Assembly: GCA_027018975.1 (NCBI GenBank)
Contig: JALUXN010000260.1
Span: forward strand, 1-8,531
From: Mariprofundaceae bacterium
GTDB taxonomy: Bacteria > Pseudomonadota > Zetaproteobacteria > Mariprofundales > Mariprofundaceae
Direction of reading: 5' to 3'
Length of the DNA: 8,531 bases
Shown: positions 1 through 6,214 of the stretch, piece after piece
Layout of the letters: each line of letters opens with the position of its first letter
Position numbering within the stretch: position 1 is the first letter of the stretch
Position numbers and translations under genes: made by a program
The notes under the pieces: model-generated
The model's input: only the letters and a program-made list of their open reading frames with translations
What the model was told of the DNA's origin: nothing
The model's database searches: none

Positions 1-696
1 GATCTCGTTGCCGCGCCCCGGCTGCACCGATTTGAGCAGCGTCATCAGGCGCGGTGTGAAGATGTAGCGGCCGATCATGGCGTAGTTGGATGGCGCTTGT
101 TCGGCTGACGGTTTCTCCACCATGTGCTGCAACCGCATGCGGCCGGCATCGTCGCGGCTGTAATCGACAATGCCATATTTGTGCACCTGATCGGGTGTCA
201 CTTCGACCAACCCGATCACGGAACAGCCGGTCGCTTCATACACCGCCTGCAACTGCTGCATGGCCGGCGTGTCGTGGATAATCAGTTCATCGGCCAGCGA
301 GACACCGAACGCTTCATCGCCGACCCAGTGACGGGCGCATAGCACCGCATGACCCAAGCCGAGCGCCTGTTTCTGGCGTACATAGATCACCTCCGCCATG
401 CGAGCGATGCGCGACACCTCGGTGTAGATCTCACTCTTGCCGGCCGCCTTCAGGTTCGCCTCCAGCTCGGCGGAGATGTCGAAATGATCCTCGATGGCAC
501 GTTTGCCGCGGCCGGTGATCATGATGATCTGCTCCATGCCGGCGGCCAGCGCCTCTTCGACGCCGTATTGAATCAGCGGCTTATCGACAATGGTCAGCAT
601 CTCCTTCGGGCTCGCCTTGGTGGCAGGCAAAAAGCGGGTGCCAAGCCCGGCCGCCGGAAAAATAATCTTACGCAGCGGCTTCAGCCTATCGCTCAC
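1..696 (-). CDS. galU: UTP--glucose-1-phosphate uridylyltransferase, N-terminal 232 residues (C-terminus off window)
   Basis: The protein makes UDP-glucose from UTP and glucose-1-phosphate in the cytoplasm, supplying glycan, LPS and exopolysaccharide synthesis. I translated the minus strand from a GTG at 696-694; the frame stays open to base 1. The nucleotidyltransferase signature GLGTRFLPATKASPKEM lies at residues 17-33, followed by VDKPLIQY, then ITGRGKRAIEDHF at 61-72, QALGLGHAV at 110-118, the presumed metal-binding Asp in SLADEL (D135), and VEKP at 193-196. The visible part ends in GRGNEI. The family is usually about 280-300 residues, so about 60 are missing. The GTG sits one base after the ccsB stop and has no clear Shine-Dalgarno, which suggests translational coupling. 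No ATG or other GTG is in frame between the upstream in-frame stop and this codon. The product is clear; the start is likely. Confidence 0.96.
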   Translation of the reverse strand, partial: MSDRLKPLRKIIFPAAGLGTRFLPATKASPKEMLTIVDKPLIQYGVEEALAAGMEQIIMITGRGKRAIEDHFDISAELEANLKAAGKSEIYTEVSRIARMAEVIYVRQKQALGLGHAVLCARHWVGDEAFGVSLADELIIHDTPAMQQLQAVYEATGCSVIGLVEVTPDQVHKYGIVDYSRDDAGRMRLQHMVEKPSAEQAPSNYAMIGRYIFTPRLMTLLKSVQPGRGNEI

Positions 697-697
697 G

Positions 698-1936
698 TCA
701 GGAGAGTCGGCCGTAGGAGTGCAGACCGGAGAGGTACATGTTGACGCCGAGGAAGCAGAACACAGTCACGAGGAAACCGGCCACCGCCCACCAAGCGAGT
801 GCTTTGCCGTGCCAGCCGTGTGACACGCGGGCATGCAGATAGGCGCCATAGACGAGCCAGACGATCAGCGCCCAGGTCTCTTTCGGATCCCAAGACCAGT
901 AGCCGCCCCACGCCTCGGCTGCCCATGCCGCACCGAGGATCGTCGCCAGAGTGAAGGCAGGGAAACCGATCGCCACCGCCTTGTAGGCGAGCAGATCGAG
1001 CTGCTCCAGTGTTGGAAAAATCGCCAGCATCTTGGAGTTGCTCCCCTTTGCCTCCAAGCGGTGGCGTACCAGATAGGCCATGCCGGCACCGCAGGCGACC
1101 GCAAATGAGCCGTAGCCGACAAAGTTCATCGGCACATGGATCTTCATCCAGTAGGACTGCAGCGCTGGCACCAGCGGCTTGATCTCGCCTTGGCCAACCG
1201 AATCGAGCCAGATGCCGAAGAAGACGCCGGCGGAGACCAGCGTCATCACAAAGGCGCCCATCGCCTTGGCCTGATAACGCTTCTCCAGCGCCAGATAGAC
1301 GGCTGCAGTGATGCAGAAGAGGAGGATAAAGACTTCGTAGAGGTTAGAGACCGGTGCGTGACCGATATTCATATCGAACAGGTAGGATTCGTGCCAGCGC
1401 AGCAGCAGCGCTGAACCGCCGAGATAGACGCCGATGTAGGCAGTGGCGGTGGCCACGCGGCCGATGAAGGTCTCCGGTGCAAAGAGGTAGGCGATATAGG
1501 CGACGGCCGAGAAGATGAAGGTGACATTCATCGCCATGATCACACGGCCGGCAAAGAGGTTGGACTGGTCATCGTAGCTGATCGCCTCCTGTGCCGGCTC
1601 GAATCGCGCCCAGATCGCTGCGAGGATGACCATCAGGATAAAACCATCCAGCCACGGGGTGATATTGCGCGCCATTTTGGCATCGAGCAGGTTCGGCTTG
1701 ATGGCGCTGGCCACGGCGGCGAATGCGCAGCCGGTCAAGGCACCGGAGCCGCCCCACAGCACCCCCTTCATGCTGAGAATCTGATAGAGGAAGGCGTTCT
1801 CCTCATAGCCGTTGGCGCCATAGATCGCCATCGCGGCAATACCGAGCGCTGCGCCGAGGTAGGCATTGAAACGCATCCATACCCAGCGCCCCCGATAGAG
1901 CGTGCTGCTTACATTACTGTTGGTCATCGTTGTCAT
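698..1936 (-). CDS. ccsB: System II cytochrome c biogenesis protein CcsB (CcsA/ResC type, haem-handling WWD protein)
   Basis: This is the polytopic inner-membrane partner of ResB. Together they carry haem to the periplasmic side and attach it to apocytochrome c. Numbered from the ATG at 1936 (412 residues), there are many hydrophobic segments, a GHAPVSNLYE motif near 192-201, and a His in MKIHVPMNFVGY (about 267) that fits the first external haem ligand. The tryptophan-rich WWD motif WGGYWSWDPKETW is at about 343-355, YLHAR follows at about 366-370, and a terminal LHSYG His (about 404) fits the second external ligand. An in-frame GTG lies six bases upstream, but it overlaps the AGGAG Shine-Dalgarno, so I prefer the ATG. 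The gene follows resB by 32 bases and is followed by galU after one base. Family naming varies (CcsA, ResC, CcsB). The gene is separate from resB, unlike fused CcsBA proteins. Confidence 0.95.
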   Translation of the reverse strand: MTTMTNSNVSSTLYRGRWVWMRFNAYLGAALGIAAMAIYGANGYEENAFLYQILSMKGVLWGGSGALTGCAFAAVASAIKPNLLDAKMARNITPWLDGFILMVILAAIWARFEPAQEAISYDDQSNLFAGRVIMAMNVTFIFSAVAYIAYLFAPETFIGRVATATAYIGVYLGGSALLLRWHESYLFDMNIGHAPVSNLYEVFILLFCITAAVYLALEKRYQAKAMGAFVMTLVSAGVFFGIWLDSVGQGEIKPLVPALQSYWMKIHVPMNFVGYGSFAVACGAGMAYLVRHRLEAKGSNSKMLAIFPTLEQLDLLAYKAVAIGFPAFTLATILGAAWAAEAWGGYWSWDPKETWALIVWLVYGAYLHARVSHGWHGKALAWWAVAGFLVTVFCFLGVNMYLSGLHSYGRLS

Positions 1937-1941
1937 ACTCA

Positions 1942-1946
1942 CTCCT
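1942..1946 (-). promoter_or_regulatory. Shine-Dalgarno of ccsB that decides the start
   Basis: AGGAG on the minus strand stands five bases before the ATG at 1936. A GTG in the same frame at 1942 shares its last G, so it cannot be the main initiation codon if this site is used. Confidence 0.7.
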
Positions 1947-1968
1947 GTGTGAAGGCTAACATGCGCTG

Positions 1969-3684
1969 TCAGCTCGATTGTGGCGCATCATCATTTTTAA
2001 ACTGCGTGAAGAGATCATTAAAAAACTTACTGAACACAAGGGGATTGCGCGTCACCATGCCGGCCAGCGCCACGTCGGAACCACCCTCACTCTCACGCAC
2101 AATCAGCCACAACTTGCGATGTGGCATATAGAACATAATGCAGAGCCCGATCACCAGCATGGCACTGCCGAACCAGACCACATTCATGCCGGGATCCTTG
2201 GCCAGCTGCAGGCCGGTGTAGTAGTGCTGTTTGAAGTCGCCCAACATCGGCAACATCGGCCACGGCAGGCCGGAGAGCACATTCACCGCCTGCAGCGTGC
2301 GCATCGCCATCTGCTGGAAATCGGCCGGCCATTTCTGCCTGTCCGCACCGAACACCTCAACCATCGCCGCCCGGAAAGCCGCCAGATTGGCCGCTCTCGC
2401 CTGCGCTTTGTCCTGCTTCTTCTTCCCCTGATTGGCATCGCTAAGATGGTGCATGAAGGCGTGGAAGAGCTTCCACTCCACCGGATTGGTGAGATCCAGC
2501 CCCAATGGAATCGGCTTATAGTCCGCCTTATCGCCGGTAAAAGAGAGCATGATAAATGAGCCCTGATTATGCCCTTCCGGGTCGGTAAACGGATTCATGA
2601 ACGCCTTGATCTTCACCGGTTTGAAGCCCGGATAGCGCAGCTCATACTCCACCGCCGGCCCCAGATCCTTAAAGTCGGTCGGCTTGCCGGGGTCGGCCAT
2701 ATTCTCCACATTATACGGTTTGAAATCGGTTACGCGGATATCGAGGCCGCTCTTCGGATCTTTCCAGCCGTCATAGACATGCGTCGTCGCCTCTGTGATC
2801 TTGCCGGAGCCATCGAGGTGGTAGAGCTTGAAGGTGATCTCAGACCCGCCATCGCCGAAGCTGGCCTGATAGATGCGCACCCCTTTGTAGTAGAGCGGCT
2901 CGTTGACGATAATATCTTTGGTCAACACCTCTTTGCCATGGTCGATAATGGTGAGATTACTGCGGAACTCTTTGGGTGCGCCGGTCGGGAAGAAGTCGAT
3001 AAAGAAGCTGTTGCAGCGCACATAGAACGGCATGGTCAGATTGCCGGTCTCGGTACCTTCGGAGAAGGAGATCTCATTCTCCATGCTCCCCTCCGGCACC
3101 GCCATGGTGCCGCGGAAGCCGTAATTGGCACCGATCCAGCCGCCGACCAGAATGACCAGAATCGCACTGTGCACCAGAATATAGCCCCACTTATTCCAGC
3201 GCCCCTTGTCTGCGCGCAGATAGTGGACGCCATCCTGCTCGACGGTGCGGAACTCCCACCCCGGCAGGCGCGCCTGCAAACGCTGCTGCAGTGCCGCTGC
3301 ATCCTCCGACGCCTGCCAGCGGTGCAGATATTGAAACCGTTTGAGCGCCTTTTCGGGGATCGTCGCTTTGCGCTGGCGCATCTCCTTGAGCATCTTCGGC
3401 ACATTGCGCCACAGGCAAGAGGCGAGCGACACCATCAAAAAGGCGAGCATGCCCATGAACCACCAGGTGTGGTACATATCGAACAGGCCGAGCGAGCGGA
3501 ACACCCAGTACCAGAGCGGCCCGAACTGCTGCAGGTAATCCGCCTGCGCTTGGTTCTGCAGCAGCACCGTGCCGATCACCGAAGCGATCGACAGCACCAC
3601 CAGCAGGACAATGGCCAGCGACATCGAGCCGAGGCGCTGCCAGATAGATTTGATCAAGTCAGGAAACGATTGCATGCGCGGCAT
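1969..3684 (-). CDS. resB: System II cytochrome c biogenesis protein ResB
   Basis: ResB (Ccs1) is the membrane partner of the WWD protein in haem delivery and cytochrome c ligation. The protein is 571 residues from the ATG at 3684. Hydrophobic segments lie at about 21-42, 73-92, 167-186 and 501-519, and between the last two is a large, presumably periplasmic domain. Family features include a conserved-looking His in the third segment (YILVHSAIL, H172) and the block from FYVRCNSFFIDFFPTGAP through IIVNEPLYYKGVRIYQASFG at about 220-277. After the last segment comes YMPHRKLW at about 519-526. A GTG at 3693 and an ATG at 3675 are alternatives in the same frame. The 3684 ATG has a GAGTGG five bases upstream, a modest ribosome site, while the GTG has none. 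It follows the TsaC-like gene by 26 bases and precedes ccsB by 32. Confidence 0.95.
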   Translation of the reverse strand: MPRMQSFPDLIKSIWQRLGSMSLAIVLLVVLSIASVIGTVLLQNQAQADYLQQFGPLWYWVFRSLGLFDMYHTWWFMGMLAFLMVSLASCLWRNVPKMLKEMRQRKATIPEKALKRFQYLHRWQASEDAAALQQRLQARLPGWEFRTVEQDGVHYLRADKGRWNKWGYILVHSAILVILVGGWIGANYGFRGTMAVPEGSMENEISFSEGTETGNLTMPFYVRCNSFFIDFFPTGAPKEFRSNLTIIDHGKEVLTKDIIVNEPLYYKGVRIYQASFGDGGSEITFKLYHLDGSGKITEATTHVYDGWKDPKSGLDIRVTDFKPYNVENMADPGKPTDFKDLGPAVEYELRYPGFKPVKIKAFMNPFTDPEGHNQGSFIMLSFTGDKADYKPIPLGLDLTNPVEWKLFHAFMHHLSDANQGKKKQDKAQARAANLAAFRAAMVEVFGADRQKWPADFQQMAMRTLQAVNVLSGLPWPMLPMLGDFKQHYYTGLQLAKDPGMNVVWFGSAMLVIGLCIMFYMPHRKLWLIVRESEGGSDVALAGMVTRNPLVFSKFFNDLFTQFKNDDAPQSS

Positions 3685-3710
3685 GGTAGCCACTCAAATA
3701 GATAGCGTCA

Positions 3711-4256
3711 TCACCGGATCACGGTGGAACCATTACCCCTTATTCGCAGTATGGTTGAAGCCCTGCCCGAGCCGCCCACGCCAGCCACCCGTCCAGCCAG
3801 CACACGATGATGGCGCAGCACGGCGCGGCGACCGGGCGCAAAGGTGCACGCGCCCTTCCGGTTCAGGCTGCTGGAGATCAACAGACCGCCACAGGTCGCC
3901 GCCAACTGACGACACTGCAGCATGCCATCCACCCGTACCGCCACACGCCCCCGCTGAACACAGCCGGCGGGCAACCCCGGCTTGGCGGGGAAGATCAGCG
4001 TGGTGCTGCCCGGCCACGACTGTCGAGCCAGGCAGCGCAAAGTGGGTGAGATGAAACGCGCCAGTGATAGCGCCGTGTGGGTGGAGTCAACCAGCAGCAG
4101 GAACGGCCCACGCCGCCCTTTGAAGCGGCGCATGGCGGCGACTCCGTGCGCATCCGCCATCGCCACTGCCCCCGGCAGGGTCGATGTGTAGTGTGCCAAC
4201 AGCGCGCCGTGCCGCAACAATACGGTTGCCCGCAGCGCAGCCAGTTTCAGCCGCAC
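3711..4256 (-). CDS. Divergent TsaC/Sua5/YrdC-family protein (possible threonylcarbamoyl-AMP synthase)
   Basis: Family members make threonylcarbamoyl-AMP from threonine, bicarbonate and ATP for the t6A modification of tRNA. In this 181-residue protein the family can be followed by motif order: HGALLAHYTSTLPGA at 16-30 in place of the usual GG..AYPTET.YGL; FKGRRGP at 45-51, keeping the K-x-R pair; WPGSTTLIFPA at 81-91; RVAVRV at 104-109; ISSSLNRKG at 127-135 matching the usual STSAN..G; and ASTILRI at 166-172 matching PSTIV. The PTET-type motif is altered (Glu replaced by Ser, Pro by Tyr, the Tyr of YGL by Pro), and Ala of SAN is Leu. It may therefore be a paralogue with reduced or different activity. 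The GTG at 4256 lacks a clear Shine-Dalgarno but is the only ATG/GTG start after the upstream in-frame stop that keeps the whole domain. It lies 31 bases after purE and 26 before resB. Family call is fairly sure; function is not. Confidence 0.78.
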   Translation of the reverse strand: MRLKLAALRATVLLRHGALLAHYTSTLPGAVAMADAHGVAAMRRFKGRRGPFLLLVDSTHTALSLARFISPTLRCLARQSWPGSTTLIFPAKPGLPAGCVQRGRVAVRVDGMLQCRQLAATCGGLLISSSLNRKGACTFAPGRRAVLRHHRVLAGRVAGVGGSGRASTILRIRGNGSTVIR

Positions 4257-4287
4257 ACGGTGCTGTGAATGACTGCAAAGCAGGTGG

Positions 4288-4761
4288 CTACCCTTCAGCT
4301 AAAATCGCCTCAGCCTGCGCGGCGCGATCCTCTTTGAGCAGGCGGGTGAGCCGTTCATCGTGCTGCGCCAGCATCTGAATGGCCAGCAGGCCGGCATTCT
4401 TGGCGCCGTTGATGCCGACTGTCGCCACCGGCAGGCCGGGTGGCATCATCACCGTCGAGTGCAGCGCATCCTCACCCTGCAGCGGGCCGGCAGCGATCGG
4501 CACGCCAATCACCGGTTTCACGGTTTTCGAGCAGACCACGCCGGCCAGATGCGCCGCCATCCCTGCCGCGCAGATAAAGACCTGACAGCCGGCTGCTTCG
4601 GCCGCTTTGACCGCTTCGATGGTCGCCTCGGGTGTGCGGTGTGCTGAGCGGATCATGGTACGGTAGGGGACATCGAATGCATCCAGCACCGCTTCCGTTT
4701 TCTCCATGATCGGGCGGTCGGATTTGCTGCCCATGAGAATCAAGACTTGAATCGGCTCCAT
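4288..4761 (-). CDS. purE: N5-carboxyaminoimidazole ribonucleotide mutase PurE (class I)
   Basis: PurE converts N5-CAIR to CAIR in de novo purine synthesis, using product made by PurK. The protein has 157 residues, a normal length. The phosphate/nucleotide-binding MGSKSD is at 10-15, the catalytic-type SAHRTP at 39-44 (His41), and AAGMAAHLAGVV follows in the middle. After that come PVIGVPI, a loop ending in MMPPGLPVATVGI, and NAGLLAIQML. These are class I features. A GTG directly before the ATG is in frame, but AGGAGG stands seven bases before the ATG and only four before the GTG. The ATG overlaps the purD stop as TGATG. No purK lies in the window: the next gene is the TsaC-like one. Confidence 0.97.
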   Translation of the reverse strand: MEPIQVLILMGSKSDRPIMEKTEAVLDAFDVPYRTMIRSAHRTPEATIEAVKAAEAAGCQVFICAAGMAAHLAGVVCSKTVKPVIGVPIAAGPLQGEDALHSTVMMPPGLPVATVGINGAKNAGLLAIQMLAQHDERLTRLLKEDRAAQAEAILAEG

Positions 4762-6041
4762 CACGCACCCTCCTCTCTGCCCACGGCGCGATAGCCGATA
4801 TCACGCCGATAAAAACCGCCCGGCCAATCCAGTTTTTCTAACGCCTGATAGACCTGCTTCTGCGCCGCGCTGGCCGATTCCGCCACCGCCGTCACACCCA
4901 GTACGCGTCCGCCGCTGTTGACCAGCTGCCCATCTTTCAAAGCGGTGCCGGCATGGAAGACTGTCGTGCCGGCGGCCTCCACGGCATCGATGCCGCCGAT
5001 CACCTGCCCCTTCTCGAAATGGTTCGGATAACCCTCGGAGCTAACCACAACACAGAGCGCCGTGCCGTCATGCCACGCCAGCTCCACCTCATCGAGCCGC
5101 TTCTCGGCTGCCGCCAATAGCACCTCGCCGAGATCAGACTGCAGGCGACACATCAGCGGCTGACACTCCGGATCGCCGAAGCGGACATTGAACTCCAGCG
5201 TCTTCGGCCCATCTTCGGTGAGCATCACGCCGGCGTAGAGCGTGCCGATAAACTCCGCCCCCTTCTTGTTCAGCGCCGCAATGATCGGCTTGGCGATGGT
5301 TTCCAATACCTGCTCAGCGACCGCATCGGTAACACACGGTGCCGGCGAGTAAGCGCCCATACCACCGGTATTCGGCCCCTGGTCACCATCGCGCAGCGCT
5401 TTGTGATCCTGTGACGAAGCGAGCGGCAGGATGGTGTCGCCGGAGACCAGAAAGAGACAGGAGGCCTCCTCGCCGACCAGACACTCCTCGATAATCACCT
5501 GCGAACCCGCGTCGCCGAAACTGTTGCCGGCGAGCATGTCGCGCGCCGCAGCCACCGCCTCCTGCTCGCTCTGGGCGACAATCACCCCTTTGCCGGCCGC
5601 CAGCCCCGAGGCTTTCACCACAATCGGCGCGCCCCAGCTGCGGATCGTCTTCTCCGCCTCATCGGGGTCGACATGCACCTCAAAACGCGCCGTCGGCACG
5701 CCGGCCTGATGCATCAACCGCTTGGAGAACGATTTACTCCCCTCCAGCTGCGCCGCCTCCCTGTTCGGCCCGAAGACAGCAAAGCCGCGCTCGCGCAGCC
5801 GGTTGCCGAGACCGGCCACCAGCGGTACCTCCGGCCCCACAACCACCAGATCGGGCTGCTCCGCCTCGGCCAGTGTCACTAAGCCATCCAGATCATCAGC
5901 TGCCACCGCCACACAGCGGGCATCTTGCGCAATACCGGGATTACCCGGCGCGCAGATCACCTCGGCAACCGAGGCTGAACGCTTCAATTTCCAGCAGAGC
6001 GCATGTTCGCGCCCGCCACCACCGACCACCAATACCTTCAT
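4761..6041 (-). CDS. purD: Phosphoribosylamine--glycine ligase (GAR synthetase) PurD
   Basis: PurD joins glycine to phosphoribosylamine with ATP to give GAR, the second step of purine synthesis. The 426-residue length is typical of the monofunctional bacterial enzyme. The N-terminal MKVLVVGGGGREHAL (1-15) is the usual start. GNPGIAQDA (33-41) follows, then the ATP-grasp region with VVKASGLAAGKGVIVA (141-156), IIEECLVGEEAS (183-194), HKALRDGDQGPNTGGMGAYS (213-232) and LEFNVRFGDPECQ (282-294), which holds metal and ATP ligands. An in-frame start 45 bases upstream would add 15 residues unlike the family. The ATG at 6041 has GGAG eight bases before it and matches the family start. It is the first gene after the fold-back element and overlaps purE by one base, so it probably leads the downstream operon. 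I could not identify a convincing sigma-70 promoter by eye. Confidence 0.97.
   Translation of the reverse strand: MKVLVVGGGGREHALCWKLKRSASVAEVICAPGNPGIAQDARCVAVAADDLDGLVTLAEAEQPDLVVVGPEVPLVAGLGNRLRERGFAVFGPNREAAQLEGSKSFSKRLMHQAGVPTARFEVHVDPDEAEKTIRSWGAPIVVKASGLAAGKGVIVAQSEQEAVAAARDMLAGNSFGDAGSQVIIEECLVGEEASCLFLVSGDTILPLASSQDHKALRDGDQGPNTGGMGAYSPAPCVTDAVAEQVLETIAKPIIAALNKKGAEFIGTLYAGVMLTEDGPKTLEFNVRFGDPECQPLMCRLQSDLGEVLLAAAEKRLDEVELAWHDGTALCVVVSSEGYPNHFEKGQVIGGIDAVEAAGTTVFHAGTALKDGQLVNSGGRVLGVTAVAESASAAQKQVYQALEKLDWPGGFYRRDIGYRAVGREEGA
4769..4774 (-). promoter_or_regulatory. Shine-Dalgarno of purE inside the purD 3' end
   Basis: A full AGGAGG on the minus strand lies in the last codons of purD, seven bases before the purE ATG at 4761. 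It selects that ATG over the adjacent GTG and supports independent initiation plus coupling at the TGATG junction. Confidence 0.75.
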
Positions 6042-6049
6042 ATATCTTT

Positions 6050-6053
6050 CTCC
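6050..6053 (-). promoter_or_regulatory. Shine-Dalgarno of purD
   Basis: GGAG on the minus strand, within a purine-rich run, stands eight bases before the ATG at 6041. It favours the family-typical MKVLVVGGGG start over the longer in-frame one. Confidence 0.6.
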
Positions 6054-6091
6054 GTCAGAAATCTCGTCTTTTGCAATTTCAGCCACATGCT

Positions 6092-6212
6092 AGAACTGTT
6101 CAGATCGCCCACGGTTTGTTCGATAGCAAGGCGAACACGCGCAGTGTGCTGTTGCACATGAGCATGTTCAACGCAGCTAGCGGACAAACCGTGGGATGAG
6201 CTGAACAGTTCT
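6092..6212. repeat. 121-bp fold-back (long imperfect palindrome) element between gcvPB and purD
   Basis: The outer 12 bases AGAACTGTTCAG (6092-6103) recur exactly as the reverse complement at 6201-6212. After short unpaired spacers (four bases left, five right), CCCACGGTTTGT (6108-6119) pairs exactly with 6184-6195. Weaker pairing continues inward (CG, TAGC, AACA, GC) to TGTGC-TGTT-GCACA at 6145-6158, whose tetraloop lies at the midpoint. The whole segment can therefore fold into one long hairpin in either strand's RNA. It begins two bases after the gcvPB stop and ends 50 bases before purD. There is no T-run on the purD side, so it is not a standard intrinsic terminator, though it may still act as a transcript-end or RNA-processing structure. 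A CT dinucleotide flanks both ends. It encodes no credible protein. It may be a MITE-like or REP-like repeat; copy number cannot be judged here. Confidence 0.85.
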
Positions 6213-6214
6213 CT

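Noticed and set aside
2569..3705. A 378-codon plus-strand open frame opposite resB
   Set aside because: It covers the antisense of resB, shows no recognisable domain, and has the composition typical of GC-rich antisense frames.
5873..6199. A short plus-strand frame crossing the purD start and the fold-back element
   Set aside because: It overlaps the N-terminal part of purD in antisense and enters the palindrome; there is no family resemblance and no clear ribosome site.
6042..6214. Possible intrinsic terminator after gcvPB and sigma-70 promoter before purD
   Set aside because: The hairpin is long and imperfect with no T-run behind it, and I found no well-spaced -35/-10 pair by eye. I list the fold-back element as a repeat only.
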